From Bradyrhizobium ottawaense (GTDB lineage: Bacteria; Pseudomonadota; Alphaproteobacteria; Rhizobiales; Xanthobacteraceae): a stretch of DNA of 64,000 nt. Made by a program: the position numbers and the translations under genes. The notes beneath the pieces were generated by a model, which worked only from the letters and a program-made list of their open reading frames with translations, made no database searches and was not told the origin of the DNA. Each line of letters starts with the position of its first letter. The stretch's first letter is position 1. Below are positions 37,517 to 46,653 of this stretch, piece by piece. The stretch is taken from the NCBI RefSeq assembly GCF_900099825.1, contig NZ_LT629693.1:4847001-4911000 (forward strand), written 5' to 3'.

Positions 37517-37898
37517 GTAGTCCTCCCTTGGATATGCCCGGGTTTTTAACCGGTTGGATAAAAGATAGCGCAACCAAGCGGCGTGATCCAGATGGAGAAT
37601 TGCCTACTTCTGTAGGGGGCAAGCCCTCATCGGGCAAATGGTTCAACCATTTTGGTTCCGACAATTCGTTCCGCCAATTGGCGTCCCCGGAATGCCTTTC
37701 TAATGGCACCTCCGATCTGGGTACGAGTCTACCCGGTATTCTTTAGGTGCAAGTGCACCATATGCACAATTCGGTCCGCTTCGACTTGATCCATTCGCTG
37801 AAATCCATGTAGCTCTCCCGCGACTGTGGCTTGGCAGGGTATACCCGCATTGCTGCGGTCGAGAATCTGCTTTCGACGACAGGCAACACGGGAGCTTC
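37517..37898. other. Divergent intergenic region
   Basis: A 382-base stretch between the binding-protein gene (minus) and a small plus-strand gene. It contains a 17-base palindrome at 37636-37652, listed separately. I saw no RNA gene or small reading frame with support. Confidence 0.6.
37636..37652. promoter_or_regulatory. Candidate FadR-type (GntR) operator
   Basis: AAATGGTTCAACCATTT has perfect eight-base arms around one base and contains TGGT-N3-ACCA, the half-site layout of FadR-subfamily GntR repressors. It lies 120 bases upstream of the binding-protein start. No regulator gene is adjacent, so the cognate protein is unknown. Confidence 0.5.
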
Positions 37899-38183
37899 AT
37901 GTCAAACCGCATCGACAGGTCATGGACCGTCTTTGTCAGCGTCGAAAACTTCGAGCACGACCGATGCGTAGATATTTTTCGCAGAGCAGATGGCAGTTAC
38001 GGATTCGAGGAATTCAGGCGGGACACCGAAGATAACGGGCAGTGGACGCCTGTGCAGTACTATTCAGGTGTTGCCTACACCTCGCCCGGCGATGCGCTGG
38101 ACACGGCCGAGCGCTGTATTCCCTGGCTGCCCCACGTCCTTGCGCAGAAGCCGGAACTAAAGACGCGGATCGGTTTGGGTTGA
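37899..38183 (+). CDS. Hypothetical protein (94 aa)
   Basis: This is a small soluble protein with no family I recognise. It begins MSNRIDRSWTVFVSVENF and has an acidic middle (FRRDTEDNGQWTPVQYYSG). It looks like a compact alpha/beta fold with several aromatic residues. ACGGGAG lies a few bases upstream of the ATG. It stands alone between a divergent transporter operon and a convergent DUF155 gene. Confidence 0.65.
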   Translation: MSNRIDRSWTVFVSVENFEHDRCVDIFRRADGSYGFEEFRRDTEDNGQWTPVQYYSGVAYTSPGDALDTAERCIPWLPHVLAQKPELKTRIGLG

Positions 38184-38304
38184 CCGCAGTGAAGCGTTGC
38201 CAAAGCAAGTACAACGGGCACGCCTTAGGGCGTGCCGCTCGTGCCAGCCGCGGGCCACCCCGCAGCGGCGCCGAGGCGGCTGGTGGCGGGCCACAGCGCG
38301 TCCT

Positions 38305-39111
38305 TCAATGCGTCCCGCGCGCAATGAAGATCTGATAGAAGCTTGTCGCGATTTCGATTGCGATCAGCAGGACCACGATGATCTCGAGACGAAGCGAACG
38401 CCGTGTGTCGATGATGTCGGCCAAGGTCTCCGCGGTATCGGCAATCACGGTCAGTTTCCGGTCGAGGGTTTCGACCCGCTCTTTCAATTCGTACTCGTCC
38501 TCAAGCCGGGCATAGAGCCGTTCCAGATCGGGCCGGTCCCACAGTGCGTCCGGCTTCTCCGCAACGGCAACGCGGCCGGACACCCGGTGCTGAACCAGCA
38601 GGGCGTTACCGACCAGCTTCAAAATCTCGGTCCGGTTGCGGCGGGTGCGGCCATGCGCGGCCAGCTCCGCGGCAAAGGGTTCGATCACGCCGAACACTTT
38701 CGTGACGTCGCGCTCGTCGCTGGCAAGTGCTACGCTCTTGGCCAGGGTGTCGGCGACAATGAGCATGCGCGGCAACGACATGTCGCCAAGCCCAATCGGG
38801 CCGCCCGCGGAGATCTGGTCTTCAGCGCCTTCGGCGATCTCGACGAACGCATTCTCTTCCTCGGCAACGCCGAGCCTGCCGACGACACGGGTCGATATCT
38901 TCCGCAGAAACGCAGCTTCTTCTTCCGGCGTGAAGCCGATCAGGACGGCGACGCCATAGCGGAACAGCACCGCGACGCCGCTCTGCCCGTTTCGAACGGC
39001 CAGCGGCACCGCCGAGAGTATTTCGCCGTCGTAGCCGACCGTGTTGATCCGGTCGCCGAGATGAAGGGCGTGGACCGAAAGGCGTCGTCCTGGTTGCGGA
39101 GATTTATCCAT
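38305..39111 (-). CDS. DUF155 (RMND1/Sif2/Sif3) family protein with C-terminal membrane helix
   Basis: This 268-residue protein has a DUF155 domain (FRYGVAVLIGFTPEEEAAFL, SDERDVTKVFGVIEPFAAEL), a helical region (LYARLEDEYELKERVETLDRK) and one transmembrane helix at the end (LEIIVVLLIAIEIATSFYQI). Members include yeast Sif2/Sif3 and human mitochondrial RMND1; the bacterial role is unknown. The ATG at 39111 starts the conserved part. It is 16 bases downstream of the acetyltransferase gene. Confidence 0.8.
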   Translation of the reverse strand: MDKSPQPGRRLSVHALHLGDRINTVGYDGEILSAVPLAVRNGQSGVAVLFRYGVAVLIGFTPEEEAAFLRKISTRVVGRLGVAEEENAFVEIAEGAEDQISAGGPIGLGDMSLPRMLIVADTLAKSVALASDERDVTKVFGVIEPFAAELAAHGRTRRNRTEILKLVGNALLVQHRVSGRVAVAEKPDALWDRPDLERLYARLEDEYELKERVETLDRKLTVIADTAETLADIIDTRRSLRLEIIVVLLIAIEIATSFYQIFIARGTH

Positions 39112-39127
39112 TAGAGGATTTTTCCAT

Positions 39128-39688
39128 TCAGGGCGCCGTCGTGCTGCCTGACGCGAGCGAGCGCTGAACCATGATGGTATCGGCCCAGCGGCCGTGCCGA
39201 TAGGCGACACCGGGCAGCAAACCTACCCTGGAGAATCCGAACCTCGCATGAAGGCCAAGGGAGGCGGCATTGTCCGCATCGATATAGCCGATGATTTGCC
39301 GAAAGCCCGCCGCGGCGCAGACGTCGATCAGTTCCTGCATCAGGATTCGCCCGATGCCCTGGCCGACCTGCGCGTGATGAACGTAGATCGAGTGTTTGAC
39401 CGTGTAGCGATAGGCCGGCCGCTTGCGAAACAGCACCACATAGGCGTAACCGACCACCTCGCCGCCGCGCGTCGCCACCAGATGCGGGAAGCGGCGGCTG
39501 CGCAGGTTCTTGCGCCGGTCGCGCAGGTCGTCGGGCTGCGGCGTCTCGGCGTCGCTGACGCCTTCCTCAACGCCTTGGCGAATGTGGCGGCGATAGATCG
39601 CCAGCATGGCCTCGACATCGGTGTCGCGCGACGGCCGCACCAGGATCGGCTGTTCGGGCTCGTCTGCCGTTCGGGCTTCCGCTTCCAT
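39128..39688 (-). CDS. GNAT N-acetyltransferase, phosphinothricin acetyltransferase-like
   Basis: This 186-residue acetyl-CoA-dependent enzyme begins its domain at VRPSRDTDVEAMLAIYRRHI and has the acetyl-CoA loop VGQGIGRILMQELI and the end segment LHARFGFSRVGLLPGVAYRHG typical of the Pat/MddA group. The target amine is unknown. Position next to a basic amino-acid decarboxylase hints at polyamine or amino-acid acetylation, but this is only context. The ATG at 39688 follows GGGGGA. Confidence 0.85.
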   Translation of the reverse strand: MEAEARTADEPEQPILVRPSRDTDVEAMLAIYRRHIRQGVEEGVSDAETPQPDDLRDRRKNLRSRRFPHLVATRGGEVVGYAYVVLFRKRPAYRYTVKHSIYVHHAQVGQGIGRILMQELIDVCAAAGFRQIIGYIDADNAASLGLHARFGFSRVGLLPGVAYRHGRWADTIMVQRSLASGSTTAP

Positions 39689-39698
39689 ACGTCCCCCG

Positions 39699-42056
39699 CT
39701 ATTCGCTGACCACGTAAGTATAAAGCCGGATGCGGCCGTTGGCATCCACCTTGCGGTAAACGCCCTGGATCTCGACGTCGAAGCCCGGAAACGTATTGAA
39801 GCAGGTCTCGAACATCCTGAGATAGTCGATCATGGGCTGGGCCCGCTCCGTGAGCCGCTCGCCCGGCACGATGGTGGCGATGCCGGGCGGATAGACCACG
39901 AAAGGCGTGGTCGCGATGCGGCCGGCGATCTCGTCGATCGGGAGATAGTCGACGTCGTTGCGCACCAGAGCGCGCGCCGCGGCGTGGGGAGAGATCGCGA
40001 TCTCGGGCAGATGTTCGGACGCGAATTGCCTGGTCTGCAAGGCGCTGACATCGGCCTGCCGGAAGAAGCGATGCATGTCCGCGCAGAGGTCGCGCAGCCG
40101 GATGCCGGCATAGCGCGCCGGCCGGCGCCTCGCGAATTCGGGAATCGCCTCCTCGAGCAATGCGTTGTCGTCGTGCAATTTCTTGAAGGCGACCAACCCG
40201 CTGATCAGCGTGCCGGCCTTGCTGGCTTCGACGCCGGGCGTGAGCAGGAAGAGCAGGGAGTTGAGGTCGTTCTTTTCCGGGACGATGCGGTTCTCGCGCA
40301 GGAACTGCGCCACCACAGGGGCCGGGATGCCGTGCTCGGCGTAACCGCCGGAGGCGCGGTCAAAACCCGGCGTCAGCAGCGTCAGCTTGTTCGGGTCGGT
40401 CATGGCGAAACCGGCCGTCATGCCCGGAAAACCATGCCAGGTGACGTCAGGCCCCAACTGCCAATAGGAGGGATTGGTGGCGAGCTGGTCGGTACTGACG
40501 CTCTCCCAGGGTACGTTGTGCACGGCGCCTTCGCGGGATACGTCGGGAATCTCGACGCGCTCGGGCACGAACGGCTCGAAGAACCAGCGCCGCTCGGGAC
40601 GCGGCTCCTTTTCCTCGAATTCGCGACGCACCGCGCGGATCTTCTTGCGCAGTTCGATGCCGAGCCTGATCGTGTCGTCCCACAGCACTTCGCCGGAGCG
40701 TCCCTTCATCATCTGCGCGCCGACGTCCAGCGACGCGAACAGCGGATAGAACGGCGACGTCGAGGCGTGCTGCATGAAGCTTTCGTTGAAGCGCCGATGC
40801 TCGACCCGACGCTTCTGACCGCGGATATGGCGATCCTTCATGTGGATCTGCGACGCCTGCGAGAAGCTCGCCAGTTGCTTGTGCGTCGACTGGGTGGCGA
40901 TGATGCCGGGCGAGTCCGGCCCGAGTTCGGTCAGCCCCATGGCAAAGCGGCCGGCATAGAGCGGATGGAACTTCATGAAGCCGGCCCAGGCTTCGTCGAA
41001 CAGGATGTAATCGCAGAGATGACCGATGCGCTTGATGATCATCTCGGCAGAGTAGATGGTGCCGTCATAGGTGCACTGTTCGACCACGGCGACCCGGAAC
41101 GGGCGCGGCCGGCGCCACGCCTCGGGATCCTTGACCAAAGGATTGGTGCGGATGCGTTCGCGAAGTGCGTCTTCCTCGAAGGCCTGCCAGTTCATCGGGC
41201 CGATCAGGCCCCAGGGATTGCGCACCGTCGGAACGTAGATCGGAACGCCGCCACTGATCATCAGCGCGCCATGCAACGCGGCCTTGTGGTTGTTGCGATC
41301 GAACAGCACCAGGTCGCCGTCGGTCACCAGCGCCGACAGCGCGACCTTGTTGGAGGTCGAGGTGCCGTTGAGCACGAAATAGGTTTTTTCCGCGCCAAAA
41401 ATCTGCGCGGCCTCCTTCTGGGCCTGCAGCGCCGGGCCTTCATGGGTCAAGAGGTCGCCGAGATCGAGCACCGAGTTGTCGATGTCGTCGCGGAAGACGG
41501 CCTCGCCGAGGTGCTCCATGAACACCCGTCCGATCGGGCTGCGGCTGTAGAACACCCCGCCATTGTGTCCCGGGCAGGTCCATAGCTGGTTGCCTTCCTC
41601 GGCATAATCGACCAGCGCCCCGAAGAACGGCGTCTTCAATGTCTCGGCGTACTGCTTCAGGCGGCTGACGAGATTTTTGGCGATGAACGGCGGCGTTTCC
41701 TCGGACAGGAAGACATAGCCGTCGATGAAGTCGAGCACCTCGACCGGGACGTCCTCAAACCGCTTGCGGCGGATCAGGAGGATGATCGGGAAGTCCAGCC
41801 CGCGGCGGCGCATCAGGTTGATCAGCGCCGCGGTCTTGCCTTCCAGGCCTTTCTTGCCCCAATCGACCACCATGCAGCCGATGGCGGCGTCGGTCTGAAC
41901 CGCGATCTCGGCGTCTTCGAGCTTGCGCGCCTTCACGACCTCGAAGCCGGAGCGCTCGATCTCATCGACGATCTGATTGAGGCGGATGCCTTCGAGATCG
42001 TCGGCGTCGAACGTCGGCATCGCGAACAGGAAGGTAAAGCGTCTGAAATAGTCCAT
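39699..42056 (-). CDS. Orn/Lys/Arg decarboxylase (PLP-dependent)
   Basis: This 785-residue protein has an N-terminal receiver-like wing domain (residues 1-130), a PLP-binding domain (about 145-590) with active-site Lys in STHKQLASFSQ and the DEAWAGFMKFHPLY motif, and a C-terminal domain (590-785). The length and order match inducible-type lysine, arginine or ornithine decarboxylases. The product would be cadaverine, agmatine or putrescine; which one is not clear from residues I can judge. It forms a likely operon with the GNAT gene, 10 bases downstream. Confidence 0.92.
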   Translation of the reverse strand: MDYFRRFTFLFAMPTFDADDLEGIRLNQIVDEIERSGFEVVKARKLEDAEIAVQTDAAIGCMVVDWGKKGLEGKTAALINLMRRRGLDFPIILLIRRKRFEDVPVEVLDFIDGYVFLSEETPPFIAKNLVSRLKQYAETLKTPFFGALVDYAEEGNQLWTCPGHNGGVFYSRSPIGRVFMEHLGEAVFRDDIDNSVLDLGDLLTHEGPALQAQKEAAQIFGAEKTYFVLNGTSTSNKVALSALVTDGDLVLFDRNNHKAALHGALMISGGVPIYVPTVRNPWGLIGPMNWQAFEEDALRERIRTNPLVKDPEAWRRPRPFRVAVVEQCTYDGTIYSAEMIIKRIGHLCDYILFDEAWAGFMKFHPLYAGRFAMGLTELGPDSPGIIATQSTHKQLASFSQASQIHMKDRHIRGQKRRVEHRRFNESFMQHASTSPFYPLFASLDVGAQMMKGRSGEVLWDDTIRLGIELRKKIRAVRREFEEKEPRPERRWFFEPFVPERVEIPDVSREGAVHNVPWESVSTDQLATNPSYWQLGPDVTWHGFPGMTAGFAMTDPNKLTLLTPGFDRASGGYAEHGIPAPVVAQFLRENRIVPEKNDLNSLLFLLTPGVEASKAGTLISGLVAFKKLHDDNALLEEAIPEFARRRPARYAGIRLRDLCADMHRFFRQADVSALQTRQFASEHLPEIAISPHAAARALVRNDVDYLPIDEIAGRIATTPFVVYPPGIATIVPGERLTERAQPMIDYLRMFETCFNTFPGFDVEIQGVYRKVDANGRIRLYTYVVSE

Positions 42057-42170
42057 CCATGCACCAAATGTTATTCAGTGCACTCTCTCGCTGCGTTACA
42101 TGACAATTGGGTGACCATGCTCGCCTGCAGGCATTCTGGCCCTGAAAACCTTTTCGGAAGGCCAGCAGCG

Positions 42171-44105
42171 TTAGTTCGTCTTGCCACCCTCTGCAGCCGC
42201 CGGCGCTGGCGGCCTTGCGCCACCGCCGGTAAACCGTTCGATCACCGATTTCACGGCGTCGCGGGCCTTGGTGTCCTTGATCGAATCGAGCAACTGCGCC
42301 GCACCCGGCGAGCGCCGGATCAGGCTTTCCGGATCGGGAAACACCAGCGGGTCGTCCCACGGGCCTTGCACCACGAACGGCAGGTCGAAGCCGGGCGGGG
42401 CTGACGGCGCCGAGGTCAGGCTGGCGACGCCCTTGAGATCGTATTCGCGCGACGGCACGGAAGCGGTGCCGGTCAGGGTCAGGCGTGTTGCTGTGCTTTC
42501 GAGGCGGACGTCTTCGGCGGTGGCGACGCCTTCGTTGAACTTCACCGAAACGGTGAGATTGTCATAGGGCGTCGAGCCGGAGCGGAAATTGCCGCCGCCG
42601 GACAGCGGCCGGCGCTCCAGCCGCTTCAGCAGTTGCTCGACATTGAAGCCCGCGATGGCGCCGTCATGGCCGGTCAGCGTGGCGGAGCCGTCGATCGAGG
42701 AGGCGAGGCCGAACGGGCTCGTACCCGACGCCACCAGCGAGACGCTGAGATTGCCGCGGCCGGACAGTTTGTTGATCCCGAACAATTCGCTGGCGCAGGC
42801 CTGCAGGTCGACGTCGGTGAACTGGAACTGGGCCTTGACGTCGGCGATCGTGTCCGAGCGCGCGATGCCGAACGAGCCCTTGGCGATGCCGCCATAGACC
42901 TGCGCTTCGCCGACCGAGAGCGCCAGCGCGCCGCCGCGCAAATTGGCGCCGAACGCCGTCCGTCCGAGCCTGGTCGCGCCAACCGTCACTTTCGCGGCCG
43001 ACAGCCGCATGTCGAGGTCGGTGGTGGACAGTGCGTTGAGGTCGAAGAGTTGCCGGTTCCAGTCGCGGGCGCCGCTGGCGAGCAGCCGGAAGGTCGAGAT
43101 ATAGGGCGTGAAATCCAGCGCGCCGGCGGCGAGCGTCGCCTGCAATGTCTGGCGGCCGTTGTTGGTTACCGTCATGACGCCCTCGGCGACATTGCTGTCG
43201 AGTTCGACGTTGACGTTGGTCAGCGCAACCGAGGCGCCGACGACATTGGCGCGGGCCTTCAGCGCGAAGCGGCCGAACCCGCCGCCGCCGGGCACCGACT
43301 GTCCCATCCACCGCAGCGCATTGCGCAACGACAGGCTGTCGATGGTGACGGTGCCTTCCATCATCATGCTGGTGCGATTGGCTACCGTGCCGTCGAAGGC
43401 GAGTTTCAGCGGCGCCGAGGCCAGCCGCGCCTTCAGGCCGGAGCGGTCGCCCGACAACATCGCGACGAAGTCGCTGGCGCTGATCGAGCCGTCGACGCGC
43501 TCGCCGCGCCAGTCGAATTGCCCGGTCGCGGCAAACGAGCGCGAGATCGACGGCCAGGCCAGCGACAGATCGATATCGCCGAGCTGTTCGGAAACATGGT
43601 TGGTGGCGTCCTCGTAATTGAGCATGCCGTCCTGGATCCGGATTTCGGAGAACGACACCTGATTCTCGGCACCGGGCGTCATGGTGCGCGCGATGGTCTC
43701 GACGAACGGCGTCCAGTTGCTCTCGCCATTGCCGTCCCTGACGACGCGGATCAGCGGCCGCAGCATCATGACGTCGGCGATCTCGAAACGCCGCAGCAAC
43801 AGCGGCAGCAGCCGCAAATTCGCGGTCAGCACGTCGACCCGCAGCGCCGGGTCGGTGGTGCCGCCGCCCTTCAGCCCGACGTCATGGAACGAGACATAGC
43901 TGCCGGGAAATACCGAGACGTCGATCGAACCGTTGACGACGAGGTCGAGGCCGGTGACGGCGCGGATCTGCGCCTCGACCGCCTGGCGCAACGCGTCCCG
44001 GTTGAGGAACCACGACGTCCCGATCAGGCCGATCATGGCCACGCCGAGCAGCGCCGCAATCGGCACCGCGAGGCGCTTCATTCCTTGGGCCATCGTCAAT
44101 GACAT
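42171..44105 (-). CDS. AsmA family envelope protein
   Basis: This 644-residue protein has one N-terminal transmembrane helix (LAVPIAALLGVAMIGLIG) and a long periplasmic beta-rich region with the AsmA N-terminal pattern (VTGLDLVVNGSIDVSVFPGS) and an AsmA C-terminal domain (LSGRGNLSVSLVASGTSPFG, then GHDGAIAGFNVEQLL). AsmA-like proteins move or organise phospholipids between membranes. ATG 44105 is the longest start; ATG 44093 is possible. Confidence 0.88.
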   Translation of the reverse strand: MSLTMAQGMKRLAVPIAALLGVAMIGLIGTSWFLNRDALRQAVEAQIRAVTGLDLVVNGSIDVSVFPGSYVSFHDVGLKGGGTTDPALRVDVLTANLRLLPLLLRRFEIADVMMLRPLIRVVRDGNGESNWTPFVETIARTMTPGAENQVSFSEIRIQDGMLNYEDATNHVSEQLGDIDLSLAWPSISRSFAATGQFDWRGERVDGSISASDFVAMLSGDRSGLKARLASAPLKLAFDGTVANRTSMMMEGTVTIDSLSLRNALRWMGQSVPGGGGFGRFALKARANVVGASVALTNVNVELDSNVAEGVMTVTNNGRQTLQATLAAGALDFTPYISTFRLLASGARDWNRQLFDLNALSTTDLDMRLSAAKVTVGATRLGRTAFGANLRGGALALSVGEAQVYGGIAKGSFGIARSDTIADVKAQFQFTDVDLQACASELFGINKLSGRGNLSVSLVASGTSPFGLASSIDGSATLTGHDGAIAGFNVEQLLKRLERRPLSGGGNFRSGSTPYDNLTVSVKFNEGVATAEDVRLESTATRLTLTGTASVPSREYDLKGVASLTSAPSAPPGFDLPFVVQGPWDDPLVFPDPESLIRRSPGAAQLLDSIKDTKARDAVKSVIERFTGGGARPPAPAAAEGGKTN

Positions 44106-44373
44106 ATCCGGGTCTGGCTAAACCGAAGTCGGCTTGCGGTATTGAGGTCAGGGTTGATGGGGCAGGCGGCGCATGTGTGAGTGCCGGTGCCAACCCACAC
44201 AACTTGAAGGCTTTTCTTGACGCTTTCAAGGCCATCTTCAAGGCCATCCCGCACCCCGGGGTAGGGGTGGAGGGGCAAAATCCCCCGTCATTGACGCACC
44301 GCGAAGAATTCGCCTAATAATCCCGGGATCAACGCGGGCCTCAGGCCACCCCCTCCATCAGGTCATAATTTCC

Positions 44374-45081
44374 ATGAAAAAGGTTTACCCCGACGCCAAA
44401 TCGGCTCTCGACGGCGTTCTCAAGGACGGCATGATGATCATGTCGGGCGGTTTCGGTCTGTGCGGCATTGCCGAGACCCTGTCGGACGCGATTCGCGATT
44501 CCGGCGTCAAGAACCTGACGGTGATCTCCAACAATGCCGGCGTCGACGGCATCGGCCTCAGCCGGCTCCTGGAGACGCGGCAGATCAAGAAGATGATCTC
44601 GTCCTATGTCGGCGAAAACAAGCTGTTCGCGCAACAATACCTCGCCGGCGAACTGGAACTCGAATTCAATCCGCAGGGCACCCTGGCCGAGCGCATCCGC
44701 GCCGGCGGCGCCGGCATTCCGGCCTTCTACACCAAGACCGGCGTCGGCACGCTGATCGCCGAAGGCAAGGAAGTAAAGGAATTCGACGGCGAGAAGTACA
44801 TCATGGAGCGGGGCCTGTTTGCCGACCTCGCGATCGTGCATGCCTGGAAGGGCGACACCGCCGGCAACCTCGTCTATCGCAAGACCGCGCGCAACTTTAA
44901 CCCGATGATGGCAACGGCTGCGAAGGTCACCATCGCCGAGGTCGAGCACCTGGTGCCGGCCGGCGAGATCGATCCCGACCACATCCATACGCCCGGCATT
45001 TTCGTCCAGCGCATCGTCGACGTCGGCACCGGCAAGAAGCGCATCGAGTTCCGCAATACCCGCCCGCGCCCCGCCGCATAA
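44374..45081 (+). CDS. scoA: 3-oxoacid CoA-transferase subunit A
   Basis: This 235-residue subunit, with the partner that follows, moves CoA from succinyl-CoA to acetoacetate, allowing use of ketone bodies or poly-3-hydroxybutyrate breakdown products. Visible motifs are MIMSGGFGLCGIAETL and GGAGIPAFYTKTGVGTLIAEGKE (in two stretches). The start ATG 44374 begins MKKVYPDAKSAL, as in the family. The B subunit gene starts 33 bases after the stop. Confidence 0.94.
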   Translation: MKKVYPDAKSALDGVLKDGMMIMSGGFGLCGIAETLSDAIRDSGVKNLTVISNNAGVDGIGLSRLLETRQIKKMISSYVGENKLFAQQYLAGELELEFNPQGTLAERIRAGGAGIPAFYTKTGVGTLIAEGKEVKEFDGEKYIMERGLFADLAIVHAWKGDTAGNLVYRKTARNFNPMMATAAKVTIAEVEHLVPAGEIDPDHIHTPGIFVQRIVDVGTGKKRIEFRNTRPRPAA

Positions 45082-45114
45082 GCATCAACGCAAAACCAGA
45101 AGCAGGAGAGCCTC

Positions 45115-45765
45115 ATGGCCTGGACCCGTGAACAGATGGCCGCTCGTGCCGCCAAGGAGTTGCGCGACGGTTATTACGTCAATCTCGGCATCGGCATCCC
45201 GACGCTGGTCTCGAACTACATCCCCGATGGCATCGACGTCTCGCTGCAGAGCGAGAACGGCATGCTCGGCATGGGACCGTTCCCCTACGAGGGCGAGGAA
45301 GACGCCGACCTGATCAACGCCGGCAAGCAGACAGTCAGCGAATTGCCCGACACCAGCTATTTCTCCTCGGCCGAATCCTTCGCCATGGTGCGCGGCGGCC
45401 ATATCGATCTGTCGATCCTCGGCGCGATGCAGGTGGCGCAGAACGGCGACCTCGCCAACTGGATGATCCCCGGCAAGATGGTCAAGGGCATGGGCGGCGC
45501 GATGGATCTCGTCGCCGGCGTCAAGCGCGTCGTCGTTGTCATGGAGCACTCCGCCAAGGACGGCGCCAAGCTGCTGAAGAAGTGCAACCTGCCGCTGACC
45601 GGCGAGAAGGTCGTCGACATGGTGGTGACGGATCTCGCCGTCTTCACCATCGACAAGCACGGCAAGGACGGCATGGCGCTGATCGAGCTCGCCGACGGCG
45701 TCACGCTCGACGAAGTGAAGTCCAAGACCGAAGCCGAGTTTCGGGTGGCGCTGAAGAACGCGTAA
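45115..45765 (+). CDS. scoB: 3-oxoacid CoA-transferase subunit B
   Basis: This 216-residue subunit carries the catalytic Glu47 in the [10 protein letters not shown] motif, which forms the glutamyl-CoA intermediate. [19 protein letters not shown] precedes it. It forms an operon with subunit A; AGCAGGAG lies seven bases before the ATG. Presence in a genome region that also encodes phasins fits PHB/acetoacetate metabolism, though the two loci are 15 kb apart. Confidence 0.95.
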   Translation: MAWTREQMAARAAKELRDGYYVNLGIGIPTLVSNYIPDGIDVSLQSENGMLGMGPFPYEGEEDADLINAGKQTVSELPDTSYFSSAESFAMVRGGHIDLSILGAMQVAQNGDLANWMIPGKMVKGMGGAMDLVAGVKRVVVVMEHSAKDGAKLLKKCNLPLTGEKVVDMVVTDLAVFTIDKHGKDGMALIELADGVTLDEVKSKTEAEFRVALKNA

Positions 45766-46007
45766 GCGGCCATGGGGCGGTCGTTTCCGACGATACGCCC
45801 CGCGCGCGCCGAAGACGCAAGCTTTATCGTCCGCAACATTCTGTCATCGCAGCGTGGCCCGCCCCGGCGGGCGGCAGCCTCTAATCGGTAGGCGGTGGTT
45901 CGTTCCGCCCAAGCGCGGCCGCCACTGAGTTGCCCGCGCATTACCGCAATTTGGTCAAATATCTAGGGATTTCTGGGCTGAGGGCAGGTGCTAAACCGGA
46001 GCCCTCT

Positions 46008-46550
46008 ATGCTTAAATATGTATACGTTGCGTTGGCGTTCCTTGCTCTCACTTCAACCGCTTCGGAAGCGCGTTCGTTCCGAACGATGAGCCAGGCGCCC
46101 GGCTGCAACGTCACGATGCCTTGCGATTTTTCAACATCGCAAACCAATCAATCCTTCGTACAAGCACAGCAACATCGTCGCGTTTTGCAGCAAAGTCGCC
46201 TCGATTACGGTCGGCAAGACGTTGCGCAAGGCGATGTTGCGAGCGCACGGACCGTCAGCGGTCGTCGTCCTTCCGGCTGCCCTCGATCTTTCTGCGGTTG
46301 CGGTGCTTCCTTACGCGTTTTCGGCCGGATCGTTCCGGAATTGAACCTGGCGGCTAACTGGCTTCGCTTTCCTCGAACCGCTCCTGCCCCAGGCATGGTT
46401 GCGGCACGACACGGGCATGTATTCGTTTTAGAGCAGCATGTCGCAGGTGATACCTGGATGGCATACGATGCCAACTCTGGCGGCCACACGACGCGGATAC
46501 ACGCGCGCTCGCTTCGCGGATATACGGTCGTTAATCCGCGCGCAGCCTGA
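46008..46550 (+). CDS. Small secreted Cys/His-rich hypothetical protein
   Basis: This 180-residue protein has a signal peptide (MLKYVYVALAFLALTSTASEA). The mature part has PGCNVTMPCDFSTSQ, a Cys cluster GCPRSFCGCGASLRVFG and a C-terminal stretch PAPGMVAARHGHVFVLEQHV. The Cys early and a GHVxVL motif later recall the layout of CHAP/NlpC-type cysteine amidases, but I cannot confirm the fold. It stands alone. The ATG at 46008 is chosen because it starts the signal peptide. Confidence 0.65.
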   Translation: MLKYVYVALAFLALTSTASEARSFRTMSQAPGCNVTMPCDFSTSQTNQSFVQAQQHRRVLQQSRLDYGRQDVAQGDVASARTVSGRRPSGCPRSFCGCGASLRVFGRIVPELNLAANWLRFPRTAPAPGMVAARHGHVFVLEQHVAGDTWMAYDANSGGHTTRIHARSLRGYTVVNPRAA

Positions 46551-46617
46551 CGGTTCAGCCCAGCGCTGTGCGATGGGCGTGGCTTATGTCGAAAGATACG
46601 GGCCACGCTCTGTCCGG

Positions 46618-46642
46618 TCTAATCCGTTCAAGGCGGATTAGA
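46618..46642. terminator. Bidirectional hairpin between convergent genes
   Basis: TCTAATCCG at 46618-46626 pairs with CGGATTAGA at 46634-46642 around a seven-base loop. It sits between the secreted-protein gene and the convergent molybdenum-subunit gene. There is no clear T-run, so it may end transcription only weakly or be a dispersed repeat. Confidence 0.5.
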
Positions 46643-46653
46643 GCACGCTGCCC

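Noticed and set aside
37517..37898. Small RNA gene in the divergent gap
   Set aside because: Apart from the 17-bp palindrome there is no hairpin followed by a T-run and no promoter I could defend.
39606..41585. 659-codon plus-strand open frame
   Set aside because: Antisense to the decarboxylase gene, which keeps its PLP lysine motif and full length.
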